Source: Aquibacillus halophilus (GTDB taxonomy: Bacteria > Bacillota > Bacilli > Bacillales > Amphibacillaceae). From it: a DNA stretch of 64,000 bases. The DNA lies in the NCBI RefSeq assembly GCF_009649745.1, contig NZ_WJNG01000011.1, positions 1-64,000 on the forward strand. Direction: 5' to 3'. Positions 1 through 7,171 of this stretch are shown here, one piece after another (positions within the stretch are counted from its first letter, which is position 1; each line of letters begins with the position of its first letter). A program made the position numbers and the translations under genes. The notes below the pieces were generated by a model. The model did no database searches. It was given only the letters and a program-made list of their open reading frames with translations, and was not told the DNA's origin.

Positions 1-54
1 GTATTAGGCACGCCGCCAGCGTTCGTCCTGAGCCAAGATCAAACTCTCCATAAA
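1..54 (-). rRNA. 16S ribosomal RNA, 5' end only (partial)
   Basis: The reverse complement reads GGAGAGTTTGATCTTGGCTC followed by AGGACGAACGCTGGCGGCGT, the universal 5' end of bacterial 16S rRNA. The gene runs leftward off the window, so only about 54 bases are present. It lies directly downstream of the tRNA array on the same strand, about 87 bases after tRNA-Ile. The universal GATCCTGG/GATCATGG stretch reads GATCTTGG here. The exact mature 5' end is an estimate. Confidence 0.95.
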
Positions 55-141
55 GTTTATGAGCTTGATTGCTCGTTCAAAAAACTAGCTTAATTTCTTA
101 CTTCACATACTGGTTGTTTCGTTCAGTTTTCAAGGATCAAA

Positions 142-218
<77 letters not shown>

Positions 219-227
219 ATTATATAA

Positions 228-301
228 TGGAGCGGGTGAAGGGAATCGAACCCTCGACATCAGCTTGGAAGGCTGAGGTTTTACCACTAAACTACACCCG
301 C
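228..301 (-). tRNA. tRNA-Gly (TCC)
   Basis: A 74-base cloverleaf begins GCGGGTGTAGTTTAGTGG, has anticodon TCC in CTTCCAA, and ends with encoded CCA. It sits 9 bases upstream of tRNA-Ile. Confidence 0.97.
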
Positions 302-339
302 ATATTAAAAAGAATAGTTGATTTGTTTCATAAATTCAA

Positions 340-416
340 TGGTCGGGAAGACAGGATTTGAACCTGCGACCCCTTGGTCCCAAACCAAGTGCTCTACCAA
401 GCTGAGCTACTTCCCG
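340..416 (-). tRNA. tRNA-Pro (TGG)
   Basis: A 77-base cloverleaf begins CGGGAAGTAGCTCAGCTTGG, has anticodon TGG in TTTGGGA, and ends with encoded CCA. It lies only 4 bases after the decayed tRNA-Arg. Confidence 0.97.
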
Positions 417-420
417 GAAA

Positions 421-497
421 TGGTGCGCCCGAGAGGAGTCGAACCTCAACCTCTTGATCCGTAGTCAAACATTCTATCCTATTAACTACTGATACTC
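421..497 (-). pseudogene. decayed tRNA-Arg (ACG)
   Basis: The anticodon arm TTGACTACGGATCAA (anticodon ACG), the T arm and the 3' acceptor strand CGGGCGC plus ACCA match a Bacillus-type tRNA-Arg(ACG). The 5' acceptor strand, expected to be GCGCCCG, instead reads about GAGTATCAG and cannot pair with the 3' strand. The D arm (TAGTTAATAGGATAGAATG) has lost its stem pairing and one base, and the outermost T-stem pair is T-T. It is therefore very unlikely to make a functional tRNA. The broken 5' side runs directly into a promoter-like segment at 516-544. Confidence 0.85.
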
Positions 498-515
498 AAC
501 AAAGCGACATATTTA

Positions 516-544
516 AATATAACATAATGACGATATCAAGTCAA
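516..544 (-). promoter_or_regulatory. internal sigma-A promoter of the rRNA type
   Basis: On the minus strand TTGACT (539-544) and TATATT (516-521) are separated by exactly 17 bases. The segment after the -10 box, TATATTTAAATATGTCGCT, resembles that after the promoter at 1642-1670 (TATATTTAACGTCGCT), so the two look like copies of one rRNA promoter. It points at the decayed tRNA-Arg, tRNA-Pro, -Gly, -Ile and 16S rRNA. Confidence 0.75.
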
Positions 545-554
545 GGTTTTTTTC

Positions 555-640
<86 letters not shown>

Positions 641-695
641 ATATTATCTATTAAAAAAGAAAATGCTGTGTAGTTTCACAGCATAAAGTTTAAAA

Positions 696-777
696 TGCGG
701 GTGGAGGGACTTGAACCCCCACGTCATAAGACACTAGATCCTAAGTCTAGCGCGTCTGCCAATTCCGCCACACCCGC
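696..777 (-). tRNA. tRNA-Leu (TAG)
   Basis: An 82-base class II tRNA begins GCGGGTGTGGCGGAATTGG, with anticodon TAG in CTTAGGA. Its CCA is not encoded: the acceptor ends CCCGCA followed by TTTTA. Confidence 0.96.
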
Positions 778-785
778 AAAAATGA

Positions 786-858
786 TGAGCCATGAAGGAC
801 TTGAACCTTCGACCCTCTGATTAAAAGTCAGATGCTCTACCGACTGAGCTAATGGCTC
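786..858 (-). tRNA. tRNA-Lys (TTT)
   Basis: A 73-base tRNA begins GAGCCATTAGCTCAGTCGG, with anticodon TTT in CTTTTAA. The acceptor ends GGCTCA followed by TCA, so CCA is not encoded. Two fragments of this gene lie just upstream (983-1038). Confidence 0.97.
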
Positions 859-982
859 ATGAATTATTTCAATAACTAAATAGTTTATCTCAGCTAAAGG
901 ACCTCTTCATCTACTAGCATATTCAATGAGGTAATGTGCTTCGAGGTTACTCGTAGTTTATTCGGAAGATGTATTGCTCGTT

Positions 983-1038
983 GCTCTACCGACTGAGCTA
1001 ATGGCTCATGATATTTCAATTACTGAGCTAATCGCTCT
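983..1038 (-). repeat. two broken 5' copies of tRNA-Lys
   Basis: Positions 983-1008 match the first 26 bases of tRNA-Lys plus its upstream flank (TTGAAATA..CATGAGCC), then diverge before the anticodon. Positions 1021-1038 hold a second, shorter and mutated piece (GAGCGATTAGCTCAGT). Neither has an anticodon arm, so neither is a tRNA. The shared flank points to tandem partial duplication of the intact gene at 786-858. Confidence 0.85.
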
Positions 1039-1110
1039 TATATTTTATATTAATACTTCAGGATTAAGGTGCATATCTATATTAATATATATGTTATTTG
1101 AAATAAAAAA

Positions 1111-1185
1111 TGGCTGGGCTAGCTGGATTCGAACCAGCGCGTGACGGTACCAAAAACCGTTGCCTTACCGCTTGGCTATAGCCCA
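1111..1185 (-). tRNA. tRNA-Gln (TTG)
   Basis: A 75-base cloverleaf begins TGGGCTATAGCCAAGCGG, has anticodon TTG in the loop TTTTGGT, and encodes CCA after a G discriminator. Confidence 0.97.
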
Positions 1186-1195
1186 AAAACAATAA

Positions 1196-1272
1196 TGGCG
1201 GTCCGGACGGGACTCGAACCCGCGACCTCCTGCGTGACAGGCAGGCATTCTAACCAACTGAACTACCGGACC
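1196..1272 (-). tRNA. tRNA-Asp (GTC)
   Basis: A 77-base cloverleaf begins GGTCCGGTAGTTCAGTTGG, has anticodon GTC in CTGTCAC, and encodes CCA. Confidence 0.97.
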
Positions 1273-1290
1273 AAAACATATTTAGATAAG

Positions 1291-1362
1291 TGACCCGTAC
1301 GGGATTCGAACCCGTGATACCGCCGTGAAAGGGCGGTGTCTTAACCACTTGACCAACGGGCC
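1291..1362 (-). tRNA. tRNA-Glu (TTC)
   Basis: A 72-base cloverleaf begins GGCCCGTTGGTCAAGTGG, with anticodon TTC in CTTTCAC. The 3' end reads GGGTCA then CTT, so CCA is not encoded. Confidence 0.96.
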
Positions 1363-1373
1363 ATAAAAAAAGA

Positions 1374-1464
1374 TGGCGGAGAAGGAGGGATTTGAACCCT
1401 CGCGCCGCTTACACGACCTACACCCTTAGCAGGGGCGCCTCTTCAGCCACTTGAGTACTTCTCC
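1374..1464 (-). tRNA. tRNA-Ser (GCT)
   Basis: A 91-base class II tRNA begins GGAGAAGTACTCAAGTGG, with anticodon GCT in CTGCTAA, a long variable arm and encoded CCA. Confidence 0.97.
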
Positions 1465-1466
1465 AT

Positions 1467-1541
1467 TGGCTCCACAGGTAGGACTCGAACCTACGACCGA
1501 TCGGTTAACAGCCGATTGCTCTACCACTGAGCTACTGTGGA
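1467..1541 (-). tRNA. tRNA-Asn (GTT)
   Basis: A 75-base cloverleaf begins TCCACAGTAGCTCAGTGG, with anticodon GTT in CTGTTAA and encoded CCA. It is the first tRNA of the array, about 100 bases after the promoter at 1642-1670. Confidence 0.97.
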
Positions 1542-1641
1542 ATAATGTAAATGAACTTTTTTAAAAAATTGGATGAACACACTCATACTTAAAGACATTA
1601 AATATATGTCGTTAATAACTTAAGTAACAGCGACGTTAAAT

Positions 1642-1670
1642 ATAATACTACAATTTTAGATAGAAGTCAA
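1642..1670 (-). promoter_or_regulatory. sigma-A promoter of the tRNA/rRNA array
   Basis: On the minus strand TTGACT (1665-1670) and TATTAT (1642-1647) are 17 bases apart, followed by TTTAACGTCGCT. It is placed to drive the whole tRNA array toward 16S rRNA. The rest of the roughly 350-base gap between tRNA-Asn and the sprT-like gene shows no gene. Confidence 0.8.
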
Positions 1671-1889
1671 TAGTTTTGAGGTTGTTTTATATGCTTCTTC
1701 AGATTCAACATATCGAAGCCAGGCCTTAGTTACAGTTTACTAATGATAATAACGTTTGGTCAAGTAATCGAATATAATTTAGAATCCTCGGAACAGACCT
1801 TGTATTTCAAAGGCTTATTTAATTTAACATGGAAGAGTCTGTTCGTCAATGATTTTATAAAACCTTTTTCCCTATCCGGAGACCTTCTT

Positions 1890-2345
1890 CTATTTAAGTT
1901 GTTTTAAGCTTCCCTTGCATCTTCCACACCTATACTTTTTCACATTAATGATTCGCATTCTATTATATACTTGCCCACATTGCGAACAAATATATCTGTA
2001 CTTGATACTTTTTTTCATCGAGGGTAACGGCTGACAATGCCTAGGTGATTCGGTCTGTTTTAATAGTTGCTTAAATTCCTGATCTCTATGATTAAAACCT
2101 TTACCTTCTATATGTAAATGATAGTGACATAGTTCATGTTTTATTATCCCTTGGAATTCCACTTCCCCTAATTCCTCTAGATATTTCGGATTCAATTCTA
2201 TCTTTCTTTTTGAAGGGATGTACCTCCCACCTGTAGTCCTTAGACGGGGATTAAATGATACATCATCTATATACGGTTTGTTAAAATAACGCATAGATAA
2301 CCTGTTTACCAAACTTTCCAATTCAACTTGGGTTATCAATTTCAT
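1890..2345 (-). CDS. SprT-like zinc-metalloprotease-fold protein (YdcK type)
   Basis: About 151 residues. HELCHYH near residue 70 is the HExxH zinc site of the SprT family, with glutamate-rich helices around it, and two C-terminal CxxC pairs (CSQC, CGRC) form the zinc ribbon typical of the family. I start at the inner ATG because GGGGTG lies 7 bases ahead of it; an in-frame ATG 15 bases earlier (2360) has a poorer ribosome site. In B. subtilis the ydcK gene also sits between tex/cmpA and a tRNA cluster. The substrate of the bacterial protein is not known to me, and protease activity is inferred only from the fold. Confidence 0.9.
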   Translation of the reverse strand: MKLITQVELESLVNRLSMRYFNKPYIDDVSFNPRLRTTGGRYIPSKRKIELNPKYLEELGEVEFQGIIKHELCHYHLHIEGKGFNHRDQEFKQLLKQTESPRHCQPLPSMKKSIKYRYICSQCGQVYNRMRIINVKKYRCGRCKGSLKQLK

Positions 2346-2433
2346 AAAGTCACACCCCATTTATATCTTGCATATCCTAACACAACTGGATAATCGCCTA
2401 TTACCATTTCATTTGTCGAGGAGGAAGAGACAG

Positions 2434-2547
2434 ATGCCCAATTGGTTTAAAAAGCAAATGACGGAAGCCTTCCACACAAAAGACCTATATCAAATCAAAA
2501 TTCTCAATCAATGTTGGTTTTTTTACCGAAATAAACATTTGTCATAG
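2434..2547 (+). CDS. cmpA: cortex morphogenetic protein CmpA
   Basis: This 37-residue protein begins MPNWFKKQM and contains IKILNQCWFFYR, which is the signature of CmpA. In B. subtilis CmpA is a sporulation protein that delivers the spore morphogen SpoIVA to the ClpXP protease in cells with faulty coats, so acting as a quality-control adaptor in the mother cell. The start is fixed by a strong GAGGAGGAAGAG site 4-10 bases upstream. It stands alone on the plus strand between two minus-strand genes and ends ahead of a shared terminator. I saw no convincing sporulation sigma-factor promoter. Its place between sprT-like and tex equals the B. subtilis order. Confidence 0.93.
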   Translation: MPNWFKKQMTEAFHTKDLYQIKILNQCWFFYRNKHLS

Positions 2548-2555
2548 GAATAGGA

Positions 2556-2592
2556 AACAAAGATACCAAAGGGTTAACTTGGTATCTTTGTT
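2556..2592. terminator. bidirectional terminator between cmpA and tex
   Basis: Perfect 14-bp arms AACAAAGATACCAA (2556-2569) and TTGGTATCTTTGTT (2579-2592) lie between the converging cmpA and tex genes, with a T-rich tail on the plus side. Confidence 0.8.
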
Positions 2593-2635
2593 ATTATTTC
2601 TACCTTAGATTTAAAGTAATTTGTTCGATTAAGTG

Positions 2636-4831
2636 TTAGCTCTGAACCATTGAAAGTGCAATTCGTTGTTTTTGTGCATCTACATTATCAACCCATACAG
2701 TTACTACATCTCCAACCGATGCGATATCCATTGGATGTTTTACAAACTTCTGTGACATTTTAGAAATATGAACTAAACCATCCTGCTTTACACCAATATC
2801 AACAAATACTCCGAAGTCCACTACATTTCGAACAGTTCCTTGTAATTCCATCCCCTGTGTTAAATCTTCCATCGCTAATACATTTTGTTTTAATAACGGG
2901 GTTTGCAAATCATCTCTCGGATCTCTTTCAGGACTAACTAGCGCATTCATTATATCTTCTAACGTTGGTTTTCCTATGTTAAGTTGTTCGGAAATAGTAT
3001 TTAAATTAAGATCTTTCAATTGATTTTGTAGTTTCTCTGTTCCTAAATCGTCTGTTGTACAACCAATCATTTTCAGTAGGCCCTTTGTAGCCTGATAGCT
3101 TTCGGGGTGAATAGGCGTACGATCTAGCGGTTCTTCTCCATCAAGAACTCGTAAGAAACCAATACTTTGTTCATAGGTTTTGTTACCCAATCTAGGTATC
3201 TTTTTTAACTGACCTCGATTTTTAAATTTACCAGCTTCATCTCTTTGCTTAATAACATTGTTTGCGACGGTTTTACTTAGTCCAGAAACATGCTGCAATA
3301 GAGACGCAGAAGCAGTGTTAACATTAACTCCGACTTGGTTAACTGCTGTTTCGACTACAAAGGTTAGTGAATCACTAAGACTCTTCTGACTTACATCATG
3401 TTGGTATTGTCCAACACCAATTGATTTGGGATCGATTTTCACAAGCTCTGCTAGTGGATCTTGGACACGTCTAGCAATCGATATTGCACTTCTTTCCTCA
3501 ACTTGAAGGTCTGGAAATTCTTCTCTAGCCAATTTAGATGCAGAGTATACACTTGCGCCAGCTTCATTAACAATTAAGTAAGAAATTGGTAAACCATGCT
3601 TTGTGATTAAATCAGCGATAAATTGTTCAGTCTCACGGGAAGCAGTGCCGTTACCAATTGCTATCAATTCAATTTGATGTTTTTTTAGAAGACCTACAAC
3701 AACTTCCTCCGCACCCTTAACGTCATTTTTAGGCGCTGTAGGATAAATGACATTAATAGCATGCACCTTTCCAGTTTCATCAATTACAGCTAATTTACAA
3801 CCAGTTCGAAACGCAGGATCTACCCCTAGAACCGTTTTCCCCTTTAAAGGCGGCTGAAGTAATAAGCTTTTTAAGTTTTTCGAGAATATATCTATCGCTT
3901 GTGTCTCTGCGATTTCTGATAATGAAGTTCTAATTTCTCGTTCTATGGAAGGTTGAATTAAACGCTTATAGCTATCTTCTATCGTTTGCTCTAACAAACC
4001 TTTAATTTCTTCAGAAGTAGATGTTTTAATAACTTTTTTATTTAAATAGGTATTGATTTCATCAACTGGAGGGACGATAGCAACTTTTATTATCCCTTCC
4101 TTTTCTCCTCGATTTAAAGCAAGTACACGGTGCGATACAATCGAACGAATAGGCTCTTGATAGTTATAATACATTTCAAAAATGCCTTTTTCATCTTTTT
4201 CTTTATTTTTATCGTCACTTTGGATGCGACCAAGTTTGAAGGTCTTGTCTCTTATGTATTCTCGGTAACTAGGATCATCAGAAATCCATTCAGCAATAAT
4301 ATCACTTACACCTGCAACGACTTCTTCAATTGTAGTAAGCTCATTCTCTTCAGATAGATAAAACTCAGCTTCATTTAAATTCTGCAGCTTCTGTTCCCAT
4401 ACCAACTGAGCTAACGGTTCTAAGCCTTTTTCTTTCGCAACTGTTGCTCTTGTTCTTCGTTTTTGTTTATATGGTCTATACAAGTCTTCAACACGCTGCA
4501 ACTGTTTTGCCTTGTCTATTTCTGCCTTTAATTCAGGAGTAAGCTTTCCTTGTTCATCAATTAAACGAATCACTTCTTCTTTTCGATCAGCTAAATGCAA
4601 GGCATAGTTCCACTTATCTTCTATATCCTTAATCTGAACCTCGTCTAATGCCCCTGTCTGCTCTTTACGGTACCGAGCTATAAATGGGACTGTATTTCCT
4701 TTTTCTAATAACCCAATCACTTGTTTAATGGATGAGATAGATACATTAGTCTCTTTAGAAACCCATTGAATTAAATTTTCGTTCAGTCTTTCTTCACTCA
4801 CATTTGTTTCCTCCTTAATGCTCTTATCCAT
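2636..4831 (-). CDS. tex: Tex-family RNA-binding transcription accessory protein
   Basis: The 731 residues show the full Tex layout: N-terminal helical domain with VPFIARYRKE near residue 50, a YqgF-like nuclease-fold domain (VLGVDPAFRTGCKLAV near 335), helix-hairpin-helix repeats (about 500-560) and a C-terminal S1 RNA-binding domain (GTVRNVVDFGVFVDIG near 660). Tex binds nucleic acids and helps RNA polymerase or degradosome function; its exact role in Bacillus (YdcI) is poorly known. It is a single gene with 116 bases before the sigB operon end and its own downstream terminator, as in B. subtilis. Confidence 0.96.
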   Translation of the reverse strand: MDKSIKEETNVSEERLNENLIQWVSKETNVSISSIKQVIGLLEKGNTVPFIARYRKEQTGALDEVQIKDIEDKWNYALHLADRKEEVIRLIDEQGKLTPELKAEIDKAKQLQRVEDLYRPYKQKRRTRATVAKEKGLEPLAQLVWEQKLQNLNEAEFYLSEENELTTIEEVVAGVSDIIAEWISDDPSYREYIRDKTFKLGRIQSDDKNKEKDEKGIFEMYYNYQEPIRSIVSHRVLALNRGEKEGIIKVAIVPPVDEINTYLNKKVIKTSTSEEIKGLLEQTIEDSYKRLIQPSIEREIRTSLSEIAETQAIDIFSKNLKSLLLQPPLKGKTVLGVDPAFRTGCKLAVIDETGKVHAINVIYPTAPKNDVKGAEEVVVGLLKKHQIELIAIGNGTASRETEQFIADLITKHGLPISYLIVNEAGASVYSASKLAREEFPDLQVEERSAISIARRVQDPLAELVKIDPKSIGVGQYQHDVSQKSLSDSLTFVVETAVNQVGVNVNTASASLLQHVSGLSKTVANNVIKQRDEAGKFKNRGQLKKIPRLGNKTYEQSIGFLRVLDGEEPLDRTPIHPESYQATKGLLKMIGCTTDDLGTEKLQNQLKDLNLNTISEQLNIGKPTLEDIMNALVSPERDPRDDLQTPLLKQNVLAMEDLTQGMELQGTVRNVVDFGVFVDIGVKQDGLVHISKMSQKFVKHPMDIASVGDVVTVWVDNVDAQKQRIALSMVQS

Positions 4832-4896
4832 CTTATCATATCAAACATACTGGCTACTTCCCACTTTGAAACTTAACCGTAAAAATTCTATTAACA

Positions 4897-4930
4897 AACA
4901 AAAACCCCTACCTTAATAGATAAGAGGTTT
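4897..4930 (-). terminator. terminator of the sigB operon
   Basis: On the minus strand AAACCTCTTATC and the partly complementary GGTAGGGGTTT form a stem followed by TTTGTTTGTT, 18 bases after the rsbX stop. Confidence 0.7.
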
Positions 4931-4947
4931 CCTTATTCATCACATTT

Positions 4948-5538
4948 TTACGAATATCTCATTGCAATCAATGTGGTATCATCTTCTTGATTTGTGGCAC
5001 TTACAGCTGAAAATGTTTCCGTAATTGTATGAACATCTTTACTGTAAAAATACTTTGAAGATAGAGCCCTAGAGGTAACTCCATCAGAAAACATAATAAA
5101 AACCATACCTTCATCTAATTTCCCTTGAAAAATCTTGAATGGTCGTCGATATCCTCCAAGGTACCCTGAGTTAGGTATGTTTCTTTTTTTTTCACAATTA
5201 TCGGAGATGGCCATAATTCCGATATTTCCCAATGATGTGAAAGCATACGTACCTTTCTCTAAATCCATTTTCAATACACCTAGTACCACGCCACGTTTAC
5301 CAGTCAATTCTTTATTGCACTCATTGAAAATTTGCTCAACTGAAGCCTCATTGTCATTAGCAATTATGTCGACAACTGCTTGCGAGGATTCTTTTGCATA
5401 TTCGCCACTACCAAGACCATCAGCTAGAGCACAAATAAATTGGGTTGCTGATTCTTTATAATAATAGCTATCACCACAATAGTAATTCCCTTTTTTAGGC
5501 TTCTGATAAATAGAAACCTCTACACTGTCATTACTCAT
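4948..5538 (-). CDS. rsbX: phosphoserine phosphatase RsbX
   Basis: A 196-residue PP2C-type phosphatase with the metal-binding acidic motifs ALADGLGSGEYA (near 37) and MFSDGVTSR (near 150), and a final DDTT. RsbX removes phosphate from RsbS and RsbR in the stressosome and so resets the environmental stress pathway. It is the last gene of the sigB operon; its ATG overlaps the sigB stop by four bases, implying translational coupling. Length and position equal the B. subtilis gene. Confidence 0.95.
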   Translation of the reverse strand: MSNDSVEVSIYQKPKKGNYYCGDSYYYKESATQFICALADGLGSGEYAKESSQAVVDIIANDNEASVEQIFNECNKELTGKRGVVLGVLKMDLEKGTYAFTSLGNIGIMAISDNCEKKRNIPNSGYLGGYRRPFKIFQGKLDEGMVFIMFSDGVTSRALSSKYFYSKDVHTITETFSAVSATNQEDDTTLIAMRYS

Positions 5539-6329
5539 CCATCAAAGACCTCCGAGCTTTCAGATTGGAGGGCCTCTCTAAGCTTTCGTAAAGCTCGTCT
5601 CTGAAGGCGCGACACATGCATTTGGGAAATTCCTAATGTTTCACCCGTATCCTTTTGACTCATGTTATCAAAATAAGTACATTGTATAATCTCTTTTTCT
5701 CTATCTGATAAAATCGGTAGTATTTTCTCAAGCAACATACGTTGATCAGTGTTTTCGTATCCCTCTTCCGAATTACCAATAAGCTCTAAAATAGATACAG
5801 TACTTCCATCAGAGTCCGCTTCAACTTTGCGATCAACAGAGAGTGCCTTATAGCTTTGGCTCATTTCCATTGTTTCTAAAACTTCTTCTTCAGGTACTTC
5901 TAAATAATTCGCAATTTCCTTCACAGATGGGGATTGTTGGTTATCTGTTGTTAATTGCTCGACTGCTTTCTTTATTTTAGGACCTAATTCTTTTATTCTA
6001 CGAGGCACGTGAACACTCCAAGTTTTATCACGTATGAATCGCTTAATCTCACCGATAATTGTTGGAATAGCAAAGGATTCAAAAGATTTACCTAACGAGG
6101 AATCATACCTTCGAATCGCCGCTAATAATCCTAGCATGCCTACCTGAACTAAATCTTCATGAATGGTATTATTCTTAGAATACTTACGTGCAATTGATTT
6201 GACTAGGTCTTGGTAGGCTAACACAATTTTCTCTTGAATTTCTTTATTTTGGGGATTCTCTTGAAGGTATTCTATCCACTGGTAAACCTCATCCTCACGC
6301 CTATTGTGTGGTTGAGATTTGGTCGTCAT
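5535..6329 (-). CDS. sigB: RNA polymerase sigma factor SigB
   Basis: The 264 residues contain sigma region 2 (EDLVQVGMLGLLAAIRRYD; FESFAIPTIIGEIKRFIRD), region 3 and region 4 (LSDREKEIIQCTYFDNMSQ, then a helix-turn-helix GISQMHVSRLQRRAL). This is the general stress sigma factor, held inactive by RsbW and released by unphosphorylated RsbV. The start overlaps rsbW by 29 bases, with AGGTGGGA as ribosome site. Its own promoter type is found upstream of rsbV, giving positive autoregulation. Confidence 0.97.
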   Translation of the reverse strand: MTTKSQPHNRREDEVYQWIEYLQENPQNKEIQEKIVLAYQDLVKSIARKYSKNNTIHEDLVQVGMLGLLAAIRRYDSSLGKSFESFAIPTIIGEIKRFIRDKTWSVHVPRRIKELGPKIKKAVEQLTTDNQQSPSVKEIANYLEVPEEEVLETMEMSQSYKALSVDRKVEADSDGSTVSILELIGNSEEGYENTDQRMLLEKILPILSDREKEIIQCTYFDNMSQKDTGETLGISQMHVSRLQRRALRKLREALQSESSEVFDG

Positions 6330-6777
6330 CTATTCCCACCTCATTCTCATGGAGATATTTTGTCATTAGAACGATAACTCCATAGTCATTTTTTATCTCG
6401 ACTTTATCCATCAAAGCATCAATGAGGAAAAGTCCAAATCCGCCTTCGCGCAAGTTTTCAATTGTTTCTGTTTGCTCGTAAGGTCCTATTTTTTCTTTTA
6501 CTTCACTAAGATTGAAGCTTCCGCCGTGGTCCGCTACCATTACCTCTAATCGATCCGGATATACTCCAAACCCTACAGTGACTTCCCCATCCTCTTCTTT
6601 ACCATATGCATGTGTAACCGCATTAGTCATTGCCTCAGAAATTGCTACTTTTAAATCTTCTATCTCCTCATAAGTAAATCCCATACGGTTAGCAACTCCA
6701 GAAGTACTCAATCTTACCATTCCAACATACTCTGGTTTTGCAGGTACTTTTATTTCTATGAAATCAAAAAGTTCCAT
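6301..6777 (-). CDS. rsbW: anti-sigma-B factor and serine kinase RsbW
   Basis: The 158 residues form a GHKL-type ATP-binding fold: AISEAMTNAVTHAYG (N box, near 47), MVADHGGSF (G1) and REGGFGLFLIDALMD (G2). RsbW binds SigB and phosphorylates a serine of RsbV; the partner switch depends on the ATP level and RsbV phosphorylation. It overlaps rsbV by one base and sigB by 29, so the three are co-translated. All expected motifs are present. Confidence 0.97.
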   Translation of the reverse strand: MELFDFIEIKVPAKPEYVGMVRLSTSGVANRMGFTYEEIEDLKVAISEAMTNAVTHAYGKEEDGEVTVGFGVYPDRLEVMVADHGGSFNLSEVKEKIGPYEQTETIENLREGGFGLFLIDALMDKVEIKNDYGVIVLMTKYLHENEVGIDDDQISTTQ

Positions 6778-7112
6778 TAGTTTCCACCTCGTACTTTTGA
6801 ATCAATAGCAATAATACTATCTAGACCAGTTATTTCAAATAATCGTTTCACTCTATCTTGCAAACCGATTAAATGTAGTTCGCTTTTATGTTCCTTTGTT
6901 GATTTAAGGGCACTGATGAAAACACCTAAACCCGTACTATCCATATAATTCACTCGTTCAAGATTGACCTCTACTAGTTGTCCTTCTCGTTCAGTTAGTG
7001 GTAACAATGCTTCCTTTAGTTTTGGAACTGTATAAGCATCGATTTCCCCTATAAGTAGAACGTTAGTAGTTGACCCTTCTTCCAGAACTTCAACTTCTAG
7101 GTTCATAATCAT
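6777..7112 (-). CDS. rsbV: anti-anti-sigma factor RsbV
   Basis: A 111-residue STAS-domain protein. The phospho-acceptor serine lies in NYMDSTGLGVF near residue 57. Unphosphorylated RsbV takes RsbW away from SigB; RsbU restores it by dephosphorylation. The ATG at 7112 is preceded by GGGGG six bases upstream. It is the first gene after the sigma-B promoter at 7146-7171, so rsbV-rsbW-sigB-rsbX can be amplified under stress independently of the upstream half of the operon. Confidence 0.97.
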   Translation of the reverse strand: MIMNLEVEVLEEGSTTNVLLIGEIDAYTVPKLKEALLPLTEREGQLVEVNLERVNYMDSTGLGVFISALKSTKEHKSELHLIGLQDRVKRLFEITGLDSIIAIDSKVRGGN

Positions 7113-7145
7113 GTTTTACCCCCATAAATTCGTTGTTCTAGGCTT

Positions 7146-7171
7146 ATACCCGATATTTAATTGATTCAAAC
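7146..7171 (-). promoter_or_regulatory. sigma-B promoter upstream of rsbV
   Basis: On the minus strand GTTTGA (7166-7171), 14 bases, then GGGTAT (7146-7151) matches the sigma-B consensus GTTTAA-N12-15-GGGTAT. The last three bases of the -35 box are the TGA stop codon of rsbU. The position, between rsbU and rsbV, is that of the known autoregulatory promoter in B. subtilis. Confidence 0.92.
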
